A stretch of DNA of 64,000 nucleotides from Mesobacillus sp. S13 (GCF_020422885.1 NZ_CP084622.1:1259001-1323000); one strand, 5' to 3'; shown: positions 26,883 through 36,445, counted from the first letter of the stretch. Notes: generated by a model not told the origin, from the letters alone. Translations and numbers: made by a program.

Positions 26883-27872
26883 ATGTTATTTATTGACAAT
26901 AAAGGAATCACTGACCCAAGAATCAACCTGGCAATTGAAGAATATGCCTTGAAGAACCTTGACATCAATGAAACATATTTACTGTTTTATATAAACGAAC
27001 CATCTATCATCATTGGCAAGAACCAGAATACAATTGAAGAAATCAATACTGAATATGTCGACAAGAATGGCATTCATGTTGTCCGCAGATTATCTGGTGG
27101 AGGTGCTGTTTACCATGATCTTGGCAACCTGAATTTCAGCTTTATCACGAAGGACGATGGCGAAAGCTTCCACAATTTCAGGAAGTTTACTGAGCCAGTG
27201 GTGAATGCACTGAGGAAGCTAGGAGTCAATGCGGAATTAAGCGGAAGGAATGACCTGTTGGCAGAAGGAAGAAAGATTTCCGGTAATGCTCAATTTTCGA
27301 CAAGAGGGCGGATGTTCAGCCATGGAACGCTTCTGTTTGATTCAGAGATTGAAAGCGTAGTTTCAGCACTTAACGTAAAAAAAGACAAAATTGAATCTAA
27401 AGGTATTAAATCAATCCGCAGCCGAGTTGCAAACATCTCCGAATTCCTCTCCGAAAAGGTAACCATTGAGGAATTCCGTTCCTTACTGCTAAAAAATATC
27501 TTTGATGGACTAGATGATATTCCGGAGTATGTATTGACGGAGCAGGACTGGAAAAATATCCATGAGCTTTCGAAGGAAAGATACCAGAACTGGGATTGGA
27601 ATTATGGAAAATCACCTAAGTTCAATCTGCAGCATTCGCATAGGTTCCCGGTTGGGCAGGTCGATGTTCGTTTTGAAGTAAATAAGGGCATCATTGAAAA
27701 CTGCAAAATCTACGGAGATTTCTTTGGTGTAGGTGATGTGACTGAGATTGAGGACAAACTGACAGGAATTAAATATGAAAGGTCCCAAATTGCTCATGCA
27801 TTGGAAGGTGTAGACATAAAACATTATTTCGGAAATATTTCTAAGGAAGATTTCATTAACTTAATATATTAA
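26883..27872 (+). CDS. lplJ: Lipoate-protein ligase LplJ
   Basis: LplJ activates free lipoate with ATP and joins it to lysine on lipoyl domains. The 329-residue protein has the ligase motif [22 protein letters not shown] near residues 60-80 (fragment [17 protein letters not shown]), [18 protein letters not shown] and the C-terminal accessory domain ([18 protein letters not shown]). AAAAGGAG precedes the ATG. It matches the yhfI-lplJ-lcfB order of B. subtilis. Confidence 0.95.
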   Translation: MLFIDNKGITDPRINLAIEEYALKNLDINETYLLFYINEPSIIIGKNQNTIEEINTEYVDKNGIHVVRRLSGGGAVYHDLGNLNFSFITKDDGESFHNFRKFTEPVVNALRKLGVNAELSGRNDLLAEGRKISGNAQFSTRGRMFSHGTLLFDSEIESVVSALNVKKDKIESKGIKSIRSRVANISEFLSEKVTIEEFRSLLLKNIFDGLDDIPEYVLTEQDWKNIHELSKERYQNWDWNYGKSPKFNLQHSHRFPVGQVDVRFEVNKGIIENCKIYGDFFGVGDVTEIEDKLTGIKYERSQIAHALEGVDIKHYFGNISKEDFINLIY

Positions 27873-27878
27873 CTTTGG

Positions 27879-27906
27879 AAACGCGGTGTTGATGCACCGC
27901 GTTTTT
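27879..27906 (+). terminator. Terminator after lplJ
   Basis: AAACGCGGTG pairs with CACCGCGTTT around a short loop and ends in T residues. Confidence 0.8.
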
Positions 27907-27949
27907 AATTTAGAGAAAGTAAAATTGTTAGAATTCCGACATATTTTCC

Positions 27950-27978
27950 TTGAATCCATAATTTTCTTTCAATATAAT
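27950..27978 (+). promoter_or_regulatory. SigA-type promoter of lcfB
   Basis: TTGAAT and TATAAT are 17 bp apart. The expected RNA start near 27985 is 57 bases before the lcfB ATG. Confidence 0.6.
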
Positions 27979-28005
27979 ATATTTAGAAAACTTTTTACAA
28001 AGTTT

Positions 28006-28021
28006 GGTGACTCATGTCACC
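28006..28021. promoter_or_regulatory. Perfect inverted repeat in the lcfB leader
   Basis: GGTGAC-TCAT-GTCACC, a 6-bp perfect dyad about 20 bp after the expected RNA start, is well placed for a repressor roadblock. The regulator is not known. Confidence 0.4.
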
Positions 28022-28041
28022 GCAAAGGGGGAAGGGAGTTA

Positions 28042-29598
28042 ATGAATCTTTCATCACAGCTTCATCACACTGCCTCAATGCTGGGCAATAAGCCGGCATA
28101 TTTTTTCATGGACAAAGCAAGCACATATGCAGAGCTTGATGCTTCTGTCACAAAGTTTGCTTCTGGTCTTGAAAAGCTAGGGGTGAAAAAAGGCGATCAT
28201 ATCGCATTGTTGCTAGGAAACTCTCCACATTTTGTCATCGGTATGTACGGAGCGCTTAGGCTCGGTGCAACAGTCATTCCCATCAATCCAATTTACACAG
28301 CAGATGAAATCGGCTATATCTTGAACAATGGCGATGTAAAAGTAGTCGTTGGGCTGGATTTAATGCTGCCGCTAGCGGAAAAAATGCATCAGCATCTGCC
28401 AAAGGTCGAACACTTCGTCATTGCGGAAACAGGCCAAAGCCAGATGTCTGAAGAGGAAATGTCCAAGCTTTCTTTAGGTTCAAAATTGAAACCGTTTACA
28501 CATGTCGTGGGTTCCGGAGATCTAGATTTCAATGGTCCTGACCTAAATGAAGATGATGTCGCAATCATTCTTTATACTTCAGGAACGACAGGCAAGCCTA
28601 AGGGAGCTATGCTTACACACAAAAATCTTTATAGCAATGCAAAAGATGTAAGCGATTACCTTAAGATGAATGAAGATGACAAGGTAATCACTGCTTTGCC
28701 AATGTTCCACGTTTTCTGTCTGACGGTTGCTCTTAATGCGCCGCTGATGAACGGCGGAACACTTTTGATTGTCCCTAAGTTCAGCCCGGCAGAAGTGTTC
28801 CGGATTGCGCGTGAATACGAGGCAACTGTTTTTGCAGGAGTGCCGACGATGTATAATTTCTTATTCCAGTATCCAGAAGGAAATCCTGATGACCTTAAGT
28901 CGCTCCGACTGTGTATTTCAGGCGGTGCTTCACTTCCGGTTGCACTTCTACAGAATTTCGAGCGCAAATTCAATGTAATGGTTTCAGAAGGATATGGCTT
29001 ATCCGAGGCTTCACCGGTAACATGCTTCAACCCGCTTGACCGTCCACGAAAAGCAGGTTCTATTGGTACTTCAATCGTGAATGTTGAGAACAAAGTCGTC
29101 AACGAAATGGGCGATGAAGTCGCACCTGGAGAAGTTGGCGAATTGATCGTCCGCGGCCCGAACGTCATGGCAGGCTACTATAAAATGCCAGAAGAAACTG
29201 CCGCTACGATCAGGGATGGCTGGCTTTACACAGGAGACTTAGCCCGCATGGACGATGAAGGATATTTTTATATTGTCGACCGCAAAAAGGATATGATCAT
29301 TGTGGGCGGATATAATGTCTATCCACGTGAAGTCGAAGAAGTTTTGTATAATCATACGGATATTGTCGAGGTTGCCGTTCTTGGGGTACCTGACCCGAAT
29401 CTCGGCGAAGCGGTACGCTGTTATGTCGTCAGCAAGAACCCTGAGTTGACAGAGGATCAGCTGCTGAACTACTGCCGTGAGCACCTGGCAAAGTACAAGG
29501 TGCCAAGCGCAATCGAGTTCCTCGAAGAGCTTCCGAAGAATACAACCGGAAAGATTCTAAGAAGAGCATTAAAGAATCAGGTACTACAAAAACAATAA
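28042..29598 (+). CDS. lcfB: Long-chain fatty-acid-CoA ligase LcfB
   Basis: An AMP-forming acyl-CoA synthetase for fatty-acid activation before beta-oxidation. The 518 residues have the P-loop [16 protein letters not shown] (about 175-190), the core motif [12 protein letters not shown], the hinge [14 protein letters not shown] and the catalytic lysine in [10 protein letters not shown] near the end. An upstream in-frame ATG at 27886 lies inside the lplJ terminator; the ATG at 28042 follows GGAAGGGAG. It is placed as B. subtilis yhfL/lcfB. Confidence 0.93.
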   Translation: MNLSSQLHHTASMLGNKPAYFFMDKASTYAELDASVTKFASGLEKLGVKKGDHIALLLGNSPHFVIGMYGALRLGATVIPINPIYTADEIGYILNNGDVKVVVGLDLMLPLAEKMHQHLPKVEHFVIAETGQSQMSEEEMSKLSLGSKLKPFTHVVGSGDLDFNGPDLNEDDVAIILYTSGTTGKPKGAMLTHKNLYSNAKDVSDYLKMNEDDKVITALPMFHVFCLTVALNAPLMNGGTLLIVPKFSPAEVFRIAREYEATVFAGVPTMYNFLFQYPEGNPDDLKSLRLCISGGASLPVALLQNFERKFNVMVSEGYGLSEASPVTCFNPLDRPRKAGSIGTSIVNVENKVVNEMGDEVAPGEVGELIVRGPNVMAGYYKMPEETAATIRDGWLYTGDLARMDDEGYFYIVDRKKDMIIVGGYNVYPREVEEVLYNHTDIVEVAVLGVPDPNLGEAVRCYVVSKNPELTEDQLLNYCREHLAKYKVPSAIEFLEELPKNTTGKILRRALKNQVLQKQ

Positions 29599-29610
29599 TT
29601 TTACAGATGT

Positions 29611-29640
29611 GAGGCAGGCGCTATGCCTGCCTTGTTTTGT
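29611..29640 (+). terminator. Terminator after lcfB
   Basis: AGGCAGGC pairs perfectly with GCCTGCCT around five bases, followed by TGTTTTG. Confidence 0.75.
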
Positions 29641-29769
29641 TCAGATATCAAATTCTAAATCTGTCCAAATCAAAGGCTTCCAGGAGTCGGTCAAAGCGCT
29701 TAGGCTTTTCTGACAAAGGGCAGGAAATTTGCGGCCTTGGCTAGAATGTCATTGGAGAAGGAGTTGAGC

Positions 29770-30549
29770 ATGGTGGGAAACATCGATTTTCAATTAGAGG
29801 GACATACGGCATTCGTCACATTGAATCGTCCGGATGCATTAAATGCATTTAATTATGAAACACTTGATGAGTTACAGAAGGTCATGGAAAAAATAAGGAC
29901 AAACCGTGAAGCCAGGGTCGTGATCTTTACCGGTGCCGGCGAGAAAGCATTCAGCGTGGGAGCTGATTTGAAAGAACGCCGCACGCTGTCTGATGAAGAC
30001 GTGAAACGGAATATTTATAAAATCGGCGAGGTATTCACGATGGTAGACCAGCTGCCGCAGCCAACCATCGCAGCCATCAATGGATTCGCCTTCGGTGGCG
30101 GAATGGAGCTTGCTCTGGCATGTGATTTCCGTGTTGCAGCGGATGGGACGCAGATGGGGTTGACGGAAACGAGCCTGGCCATCATACCTGGAGCAGGTGG
30201 AACGCAGAGACTGCCACGGCTGATCGGCCAGGCAAAAGCCCTCGAGTTAATATTGACAGCGCGACGGCTGAAAGCGGAGGAAGCTCTGGATTATGGTCTC
30301 GTTACCGCTGTTGTCAAAAAAGAAAGCTTGCTTGATGAATGCGTGAAATTTGCCGAAATGATGCTGGCTAACGGACCTGTCGCACTGCAGCAGGCTAAAT
30401 ACGCCGTCAAGCAGGGGATGAACGCCGACTTACAGACAGGACTGCAAATTGAGCGCAAAGCTTATGAAGTTACCATCCCGACAGAAGATCGCCTCGAGGC
30501 ACTGGCTGCATTCAGCGAGAAGCGAAAGCCAGAATTTAAAGGAAAGTAA
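29770..30549 (+). CDS. Enoyl-CoA hydratase/isomerase family protein
   Basis: A crotonase-fold enzyme that probably hydrates a 2-enoyl-CoA. The 259 residues include the oxyanion-hole segments GEKAFSVGADLKER and GFAFGGGMELALACD, and both catalytic glutamates are present: the Glu of GGGMEL and the Glu of TETSLAIIPGAGGTQRL. The ATG at 29770 follows GAAGGAG; two in-frame ATGs upstream lack sites. It lies after lcfB, so it likely works in fatty-acid or branched-chain acyl-CoA breakdown; the exact substrate is unknown. Confidence 0.88.
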   Translation: MVGNIDFQLEGHTAFVTLNRPDALNAFNYETLDELQKVMEKIRTNREARVVIFTGAGEKAFSVGADLKERRTLSDEDVKRNIYKIGEVFTMVDQLPQPTIAAINGFAFGGGMELALACDFRVAADGTQMGLTETSLAIIPGAGGTQRLPRLIGQAKALELILTARRLKAEEALDYGLVTAVVKKESLLDECVKFAEMMLANGPVALQQAKYAVKQGMNADLQTGLQIERKAYEVTIPTEDRLEALAAFSEKRKPEFKGK

Positions 30550-30553
30550 CTCA

Positions 30554-30580
30554 ACACGGCCGCAGCCGTGTTTTTTTTTT
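30554..30580 (+). terminator. Terminator after the enoyl-CoA hydratase gene
   Basis: ACACGGC pairs with GCCGTGT around CGCA, then ten T. Confidence 0.9.
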
Positions 30581-30637
30581 CGGAAAGAATGACGTTGAGA
30601 GACCATGAAAATTGCACATTTTTCGATTCGTTTGCCC

Positions 30638-30841
30638 GATTTTGAAAATCTCGACCACATTTTCAGATATATCAGCGGATTTTGAAATATATCGACCACA
30701 TTTTCAGATATATCAGCGGATTTTGAAATATATCGACCACATTTTCAGATATATCAGCGGATTTTGAAATATATCGACCACATTCACGAATATATCAGCG
30801 GATTTTAAATTATATCGACCACATTCACGAATATATCGACC
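30638..30841. repeat. 41-bp tandem array (five units)
   Basis: Units start at 30638, 30678, 30719, 30760 and 30801 and read GATTTTGAAATATATCGACC, then ACATTTTCAGATATATCAGCG. The last two units carry ACGAATATATC instead. Periods are 40 or 41 bp. The array occupies the gap between the enoyl-CoA hydratase gene and azlC; a similar ATATATCA tract, not arrayed, is seen near 57810-57860. Confidence 0.9.
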
Positions 30842-30996
30842 AACTGAACTTTTTGGCCAGGGATTCAAATTTTTCATCCATCCAAAGTATTTCGGTAAAA
30901 GAAACACTTTTCCAAGCTGCTGGAAGTATGTATAATATATTTTAATTGATTAAAGGATTTTGATTTTTACATAGTGATAGAAAGGGCGGGGATCTC

Positions 30997-31725
30997 GTGG
31001 AAGGTACATTGGCTGTAAAGCATGCAACAGATTTTAAGAAAGGGATTCAATCAGGCATCAGCATTGCGATAGGCTATATGCCGATTGCGCTTACCTTTGG
31101 CTTGATCGCCAAGACAACTGGGCTTGCGCTCGGTGAGACGGTCATGATGAGTCTGCTTGTGTTTGCCGGTGCTGCACAATACATTTCCTTAAGCCTCCTG
31201 GCACAGGGAATTGGCATCTTCGAAATCATACTGACTACTTTCATCGTGAATATCCGCCATTTCCTCATGTCTGCGTCATTGAATGAGAAGGCGGAAGAGG
31301 ATACGGTTGGAGCGAGGATGGGGTATTCCTTCGGGATTACCGATGAGACGTTTTCGGTCGCAGCCACGCGGGAAGGAAGTGTCAATGCCGGATATATGTT
31401 TGGCTTGAATCTCACTGCCTACTCGAGCTGGGTCGTTTTTTCCGGGCTGGGCTACCTTGTCGGGACCGGATTGCCGCAAACCCTTCAGGAAAGCATGTCA
31501 GTCGCATTATACGCTATGTTTGTCGGCTTATTGGTTCCATCGATGAAAACCAATGTGAAAGTGATTTACCTGGCTGCACTCGCAGCTGCGTTCAACTCGA
31601 TCTTCACGATGGCTGAACTGATGTCAACGGGATGGGCCATTGTCCTTGCCACTTTATTGTCAGCCATTCTTGTAGAGGCTGTAGAAACATTCAAGAAAGG
31701 TAGGGGGGGACATGCAGATGAGTAG
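30997..31725 (+). CDS. azlC: AzlC-family branched-chain amino acid exporter, large subunit
   Basis: With AzlD this forms an exporter of branched-chain amino acids or their analogues. The 242-residue protein has five to six hydrophobic helices and the family's early motif GYMPIALTFGL, followed by GAAQYISLSLL and NIRHFLMSASL. The start is GTG after GGGCGGGG. Its last codons overlap the azlD start region, so the pair is coupled. Confidence 0.9.
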   Translation: MEGTLAVKHATDFKKGIQSGISIAIGYMPIALTFGLIAKTTGLALGETVMMSLLVFAGAAQYISLSLLAQGIGIFEIILTTFIVNIRHFLMSASLNEKAEEDTVGARMGYSFGITDETFSVAATREGSVNAGYMFGLNLTAYSSWVVFSGLGYLVGTGLPQTLQESMSVALYAMFVGLLVPSMKTNVKVIYLAALAAAFNSIFTMAELMSTGWAIVLATLLSAILVEAVETFKKGRGGHADE

Positions 31726-32023
31726 AGAAATCATCATCATGATCATAGGCATGGCTGTCGTGACCTACATACCGAGGATGCTTCCGTTCGTGATGTTCCG
31801 GGGAAAAGAACTGCCGCCATTTTTGCAGGGAGTCCTTAAGAACGTCCCTTATGCCACACTGGGAGCGCTGATTTTCCCAGCGATCCTGTTTATCCAGGAA
31901 GACATCTGGTACGGCCTGATTGGTGCTGCTGCCGCGTTCATCGTTGCCTTTATGGGAGCGAATGTCATTGTGGTCGTCATTGGTTCGATTTCAGTCTTGA
32001 CTTTATATTCTTATTTCTTTTAG
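31718..32023 (+). CDS. azlD: AzlD-family branched-chain amino acid exporter, small subunit
   Basis: A 101-residue membrane protein with three to four helices and the AzlD motif VVTYIPRMLPFVMF near the start, then LKNVPYATLGALIFPAIL. Two ATGs (31712, 31718) are possible; TAGGGGGGG is better spaced to the second. It overlaps the azlC end by eight bases. Confidence 0.88.
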   Translation: MSREIIIMIIGMAVVTYIPRMLPFVMFRGKELPPFLQGVLKNVPYATLGALIFPAILFIQEDIWYGLIGAAAAFIVAFMGANVIVVVIGSISVLTLYSYFF

Positions 32024-32052
32024 ATCTGCTGGCATGCAGGTCTATTTTTTTG
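32022..32052 (+). terminator. Terminator after azlCD
   Basis: AGATCTG pairs with CAGGTCT (one G-T) around eight bases, followed by ATTTTTTT. The stem begins at the azlD stop codon. Confidence 0.7.
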
Positions 32053-32111
32053 CCGAAAAAAGGGATGTAAAACAAAAACGGGCAGGCTGATCTTTAAAAA
32101 TAAATGAAATG

Positions 32112-32139
32112 TTGACAAGATGAATGAATAGATTATAAT
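32112..32139 (+). promoter_or_regulatory. SigA promoter of the ssu-type operon
   Basis: A consensus TTGACA, a 16-bp spacer and a consensus TATAAT. Directly downstream is an AT-rich stretch with AATTCC (32150-32155), whose complement GGAATT recalls sulfur-control (CymR-type) boxes; that link is only suggestive. Confidence 0.8.
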
Positions 32140-32194
32140 TAACTTTATTAATTCCGACTATACTAATGAGTTTTATGAGAATAGGGTGGTTAAA

Positions 32195-32983
32195 TTGTTT
32201 ATCGAAATCAGCAATGTACACAAACAGTATGAAGATAAAAATAATCACCAGGTTGATATTTTAAAAGATATTAATCTAGGAGTGAATAAAGGGGAATTTG
32301 TTTCGATTCTTGGTCCATCGGGATGTGGCAAATCCACGCTGCTTTCGATCGTGGCTGGGCTGACTCCAGCTACAAGCGGAGAAGTTTCAGTTTTAGGCAA
32401 AAGAATTGATAAACCAGGGAAAGACCGGGGGATGGTCTTCCAGCAGGCAGCGCTTTTTCCATGGCTGAATGTCCTGGAGAATGTCCTGTTCCCGCTTAAA
32501 CAGGAAATGCCGAAGAAGCAGGCTGAAGCCGAGGCAAAAAAACAGCTGCAAAAGGTCCAGCTGAGCAAGTACCTTTCGCACTATCCTCATGAGCTTTCGG
32601 GCGGAATGCAGCAGCGGGTAGCAATTGCCAGAGCGCTTGCGATGAATCCGGAAATTCTCTTGATGGATGAACCGTTTGGAGCGCTTGATGAACAAACCCG
32701 CTCCCGCCTGCATGGACAGCTCGAGACAATATGGGCTGAAACACAAAAAACAATTTTATTCGTGACTCACAGTATCTCCGAATCCATTAAGCTATCAGAC
32801 CGGATCATCGTGATGGGAACAAAGCCTGGGGTGATTCTTAAGGATATTAAAGTAGACATTCCAAGGCCCCGCGATGAGCATAAAAAAGAGATGGTGGAGC
32901 TGGAAGAATATATTATGGGCTACCTCAAGAAGGAGATCGACAAAGTCATCAGGGAGGAGCTTGCAGATGAATCCGCACATTAA
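32195..32983 (+). CDS. ssuB: ABC importer ATPase, SsuB/TauB type
   Basis: The ATPase of a three-gene importer for sulfonates, taurine-like or nitrate-like anions. The 262 residues show Walker A GPSGCGKST, a Q-loop in MVFQQAALFPWL, the signature LSGGMQQRVAIARAL, Walker B ILLMDEPF and the H-loop FVTHSISE. The TTG five bases after AGGGTGG is preferred over the GTG at 32186, which overlaps that site. It overlaps the next gene by 17 bases. Confidence 0.85.
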   Translation: MFIEISNVHKQYEDKNNHQVDILKDINLGVNKGEFVSILGPSGCGKSTLLSIVAGLTPATSGEVSVLGKRIDKPGKDRGMVFQQAALFPWLNVLENVLFPLKQEMPKKQAEAEAKKQLQKVQLSKYLSHYPHELSGGMQQRVAIARALAMNPEILLMDEPFGALDEQTRSRLHGQLETIWAETQKTILFVTHSISESIKLSDRIIVMGTKPGVILKDIKVDIPRPRDEHKKEMVELEEYIMGYLKKEIDKVIREELADESAH

Positions 32984-33722
32984 GAGAATCATATTTTTCG
33001 CAGCAATCATTGCCTTCTGGTATGCGGGCAGCAAGCTGGAATGGTGGATGCCAATCATCCTTCCATCTCCGGATAAAGTCCTTGAGGCACTGGTCACAGG
33101 ATTCCAGGATAAAACCTTGATCTATGATTTGATTGCCAGCTTCAAGCGTCTAGGAATCGGCCTTGGACTTTCCCTGGTAATCGGGACAGCGCTCGGAGTC
33201 CTGCTGGCGAAATCCAAAACGGCGGATGAGACGCTGGGAACAATTGTCCTTGCTTTTCAGAGTGTACCGAGCATTGTATGGCTTCCGCTCGCGATCATGT
33301 GGTTCGGCATGAACGAGAAGGCCGTCATTTTTGTAGTCGTTCTGGGAGGAACATTTGTCATGACGCTTAATATTCGAGTGGGCATCAAAAATGTTTCGCC
33401 ATTATTCATAAAGGCAGCCAAAACAATGGGAGTGACCGGCTGGAATTTATATAAAAGGGTCATTTTTCCCGCAGCAATCCCTTATGTTGTTACCGGTTCA
33501 AGGCTTGCATGGGCATTCGCCTGGAGAGCCTTGATGGCAGGGGAACTTTTAAGCACGGGACCTGGTCTCGGGTATACGCTCCGTTACGCCTCGGATTTCG
33601 GCAACATGGGACTCGTGATTGGCGTCATGATCATCATTGGTGTCATCGGAACAATCGTAGATCAGCTTATCTTCCAGCGTATCGAAAAATCAGTCTTGAA
33701 TCGCTGGGGACTTGAATCATAA
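32967..33722 (+). CDS. ssuC: ABC importer permease, SsuC/TauC type
   Basis: The membrane subunit, 251 residues with about six helices. The EAA loop that docks on the ATPase is around KAAKTMGVTGWNLYKRVIFPAAIP. The ATG lies inside the end of ssuB, seven bases from GGGAGGAG, so the pair is coupled. No monooxygenase (SsuD) is nearby, which leaves the substrate open. Confidence 0.85.
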   Translation: MNPHIKRIIFFAAIIAFWYAGSKLEWWMPIILPSPDKVLEALVTGFQDKTLIYDLIASFKRLGIGLGLSLVIGTALGVLLAKSKTADETLGTIVLAFQSVPSIVWLPLAIMWFGMNEKAVIFVVVLGGTFVMTLNIRVGIKNVSPLFIKAAKTMGVTGWNLYKRVIFPAAIPYVVTGSRLAWAFAWRALMAGELLSTGPGLGYTLRYASDFGNMGLVIGVMIIIGVIGTIVDQLIFQRIEKSVLNRWGLES

Positions 33723-33739
33723 AAACAGGAGGGAATCAC

Positions 33740-34738
33740 ATGAAAAAAGCTTCATTATTTCTGGCAGTTCTAATCACATTCGCGATGCTGCTCGCAGGCT
33801 GCGGTGCAGGAGGATCATCCACAGCATCTGGTGAAAAGGAGAAAATCGTCATCGGTTATTTCCCGAACATCAATCACGTACCTGCCATGGTGGCAAAAGA
33901 CCAAGGTTATTTTGAGCAGCAGCTTGGCGATGGCACAACAATCGAGTATAAGACATTTGCTGAAGGCGGTTCATTCATGACTGCATTGAAAACAGGTGAG
34001 ATCGATGCGGGTCTTGTAGGACCAGGTCCGGCGATGAACAACTACTCAACAGGTGCAGATGTTAAAATCATTGCAGGTGCATCCACTGGCGGCACAGTTG
34101 TATTGGCAAGAAAAGGAGTCGAAATCAACTCCGTTGAAGATTTCGCCGGCAAGACATTCATCACTCCGGGAGTAGGCTGCACACATGATGTTCAGTATGA
34201 AACATACCTGGAAGCAGAAGGTATTACTTCACAGCGTATCGGCGGCACGATGAAGCATCTTACTGGCCAGCCGGCACAGTACGCTGCAATGCTTAAGGCA
34301 GGCAAGGTGGACATCGCTGTAGCACCAGAACCATGGGCAGCGGTTATTGAAAAAGAAACAGGAGCAGAAGTCGTCATCGGCTGGGATGAAGTATCCTTCG
34401 GCGAAACACTTCCTGCATCCGTTATGGTTACTTCTGGAAAAATGATCGAGGAAAAACCAGAAACAGTTCAAAAGATTATTAACGCACATAAAGACGCTGT
34501 GAAATTCATCAAGGAAAATCCAGAAGATGCACAGGAAATCACGATTAAAGACATTAAAGAAACAACTGGTCAGGAGCTCGAAAAAGATGTAGTTGAACTT
34601 GCATGGGGCCGCATCGGCTTCACATATGAAGTAGACGCACAGGCGATCCAGGACTTCTCGGATTCATCTTATGCTTTGAAATTCCTTAAAGACAAACCAG
34701 ACTTTAAAACATTGATTGACGATAGTTTTCTAAACTAA
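33740..34738 (+). CDS. ssuA: ABC importer substrate-binding lipoprotein, SsuA/NrtA type
   Basis: A 332-residue extracellular binding protein anchored by lipid at Cys21 (signal MKKASLFLAVLITFAMLLAG). The mature part begins KIVIGYFPNINHVPAMVAKDQG, typical of NMT1/sulfonate-binding folds, and has GLVGPGPAMNNYSTG and TPGVGCTHDVQYE. It is the last gene of the importer. The ligand is probably an aliphatic sulfonate or similar anion, but the sequence alone does not decide. Confidence 0.85.
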   Translation: MKKASLFLAVLITFAMLLAGCGAGGSSTASGEKEKIVIGYFPNINHVPAMVAKDQGYFEQQLGDGTTIEYKTFAEGGSFMTALKTGEIDAGLVGPGPAMNNYSTGADVKIIAGASTGGTVVLARKGVEINSVEDFAGKTFITPGVGCTHDVQYETYLEAEGITSQRIGGTMKHLTGQPAQYAAMLKAGKVDIAVAPEPWAAVIEKETGAEVVIGWDEVSFGETLPASVMVTSGKMIEEKPETVQKIINAHKDAVKFIKENPEDAQEITIKDIKETTGQELEKDVVELAWGRIGFTYEVDAQAIQDFSDSSYALKFLKDKPDFKTLIDDSFLN

Positions 34739-34739
34739 T

Positions 34740-34776
34740 AAAAAGAGTACCAGGAGTTTTTCCTGGTACTCTTTTT
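34740..34776 (+). terminator. Terminator after the ssu-type operon
   Basis: A perfect AAAAAGAGTACCAGGA stem with its complement around five bases and a T-run. Confidence 0.95.
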
Positions 34777-34835
34777 GGTGTTTAAAGGCTAACTGCAGAT
34801 TAAACGGATTAATGAGGGTGACGATCGAGTCTAAA

Positions 34836-34988
34836 GACACCCTTATGCAAGGCAATCCTGCTCTATAAGGGTGCCGTTCAAAGCGGAAGACACCCTTATG
34901 CAAGGCAGTCCAGCCATACAAGGGAGCCGTTCAAAACGAAAGGAGCCCTTATGCAGGGCTGTCCATCCGTATAAGGGTGCCGTTCAAT
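34836..34988. repeat. 53-bp tandem array (three units)
   Basis: Units repeat at 53 bp, with CACCCTTATG at 34838 and 34891 and GCCCTTATG at 34945. Each holds a dyad such as CACCCTTAT (34838-34846) with ATAAGGGTG (34865-34873), then GCCGTTCAA. A decayed unit may precede it. It fills the gap between the ssu-type operon and yhfN; the rest of that gap shows no gene. Confidence 0.88.
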
Positions 34989-35144
34989 TTTTGGAGGAGC
35001 ATATGCCTGAAATAGATTTGCGAACGGGGCTTTCGGATACATAGGCCTCCTTCCATTTCCCCCTCTCAACAATAACTTGTTCTATTTTTGGGACAAAGGA
35101 TTAAAATAGTTATAGATATGGTTGTACGTAAAGGGGGAGAAGCT

Positions 35145-36431
35145 ATGGCGAGAAAGATGGGTTTTTACGGTGTGGTCGCCTATGTGCTCTATGGTTTCGC
35201 GGTATACTGGTATTTATTTTACTTTGCAGATAGCAATCTTCCATTTGAGTTTGAGGGTTCGAGAGCTGACCCAGCCACATTCTTGAACGGAAGAGAGTTA
35301 ATGCTGAGCGAGGAATACTCGAAAATCAGGAACTTATTGTTCTTTCTGTCCACACCCTTCGAGTGGCTGTTATACTTTCTGATTTTGCTGCTCGGGCTTT
35401 CAAAAGCTTTTAAGAAATGGGGAGAAGAGACGGCGAAGAATAAGTATGGCCAGAAGGCGATTTATGTGATTTGGCTTTCATTCTTTGCTTATATTGCGAC
35501 TTTCCCGCTAAGTTACATTAGTTACACGCTATCGAAGACATATAATATCTCCACTCAGTCTTTTGCTTCCTGGATGAAGGATGAATTGATTGATTTCTGG
35601 ATCAATTATGCCATGATGTTCGTGATTGTCATCGTCCTATACTGGCTGATGAACAAGTTCAAGAGATTCTGGTGGCTGTTTGCCTGGATGCTATCCGTTC
35701 CTTTCACTTTGTTCATCATGTTCCTGCAGCCGGTAGTGATTGATCCGCTGTACAATGATTTTTCTCCGCTGAAAAATAAAGAGCTGGAGTCTAAAATCCT
35801 GGAAATTGCGGGGGAGGCCAATATTCCGGCTGACCATGTATTTGAAGTGGATATGGCTGATAAAACTAATGCCCTGAATGCCTATGTGACGGCAATTGGG
35901 TCCAATTCAAGGATCGTTCTCTGGGATACGACATTGAACAGATTGAACGATGACCAAATTTTGTTCATAATGGCACATGAAATGGCCCATTATGTGGAGA
36001 AACATTTATATATCGGAATTGCCGGCTACTTGGTCCTTTCTTTATTCGGCCTGTACTTCGTTGCAAGACTGATGAATTGGGCAATCAAGCGATGGGGAAG
36101 GGAATTCAAGCTGGAGCATCCGGGCGACTTACGGTCGTTCCCGCTATTCCTAATGTTCCTCTCGATGATCATGTTTGCCTCAAGCCCGGTTTCGAATCTT
36201 GTATCCCGCTACCAGGAAACAAGGGCGGACCGGTATGCGATCGAAATGACGGACAATACTGATGCAGCGATAACTGCCTTCCAGGAACTGACGAAGGCAG
36301 GACTGAGCCAGGTCAATCCCCCATGGCTGGTAAAAGTTTTCCGCTACGGACATCCAACCATGCTGGAACGGATTTCCAGACTTGAAGATTATGAAGTGAA
36401 GAAGAGAAATGAACAGGAAGATGAATATTAA
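35145..36431 (+). CDS. yhfN: M48 family metalloprotease YhfN (Ste24-like)
   Basis: A 428-residue membrane zinc protease of the CAAX-protease/Ste24 type. Several transmembrane helices occupy residues 8-30, 63-90, 105-130, 155-195 and 285-310, and the zinc motif HEMAH is at 278-282. The third ligand is in the downstream ETRADRYAIE helix. AAGGGGGAG precedes the ATG; the frame is open upstream to 35088 without a better site. Length and place agree with B. subtilis YhfN. Confidence 0.9.
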   Translation: MARKMGFYGVVAYVLYGFAVYWYLFYFADSNLPFEFEGSRADPATFLNGRELMLSEEYSKIRNLLFFLSTPFEWLLYFLILLLGLSKAFKKWGEETAKNKYGQKAIYVIWLSFFAYIATFPLSYISYTLSKTYNISTQSFASWMKDELIDFWINYAMMFVIVIVLYWLMNKFKRFWWLFAWMLSVPFTLFIMFLQPVVIDPLYNDFSPLKNKELESKILEIAGEANIPADHVFEVDMADKTNALNAYVTAIGSNSRIVLWDTTLNRLNDDQILFIMAHEMAHYVEKHLYIGIAGYLVLSLFGLYFVARLMNWAIKRWGREFKLEHPGDLRSFPLFLMFLSMIMFASSPVSNLVSRYQETRADRYAIEMTDNTDAAITAFQELTKAGLSQVNPPWLVKVFRYGHPTMLERISRLEDYEVKKRNEQEDEY

Positions 36432-36445
36432 GCAAAGCCCATCAA

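Noticed and set aside
29661..29712. Further copy of the dispersed cruciform repeat before the enoyl-CoA hydratase gene
   Set aside because: Only GTCGGTCAAAGCGCTTAGG resembles the repeat end; too little to call by eye.
30713..30907. Open frame in the 41-bp array
   Set aside because: Repeat-derived, with no ribosome site or family features.
34730..34921. Minus-strand frame in the 53-bp array
   Set aside because: It overlaps the ssu-type operon terminator and the repeat units and has no ribosome site.
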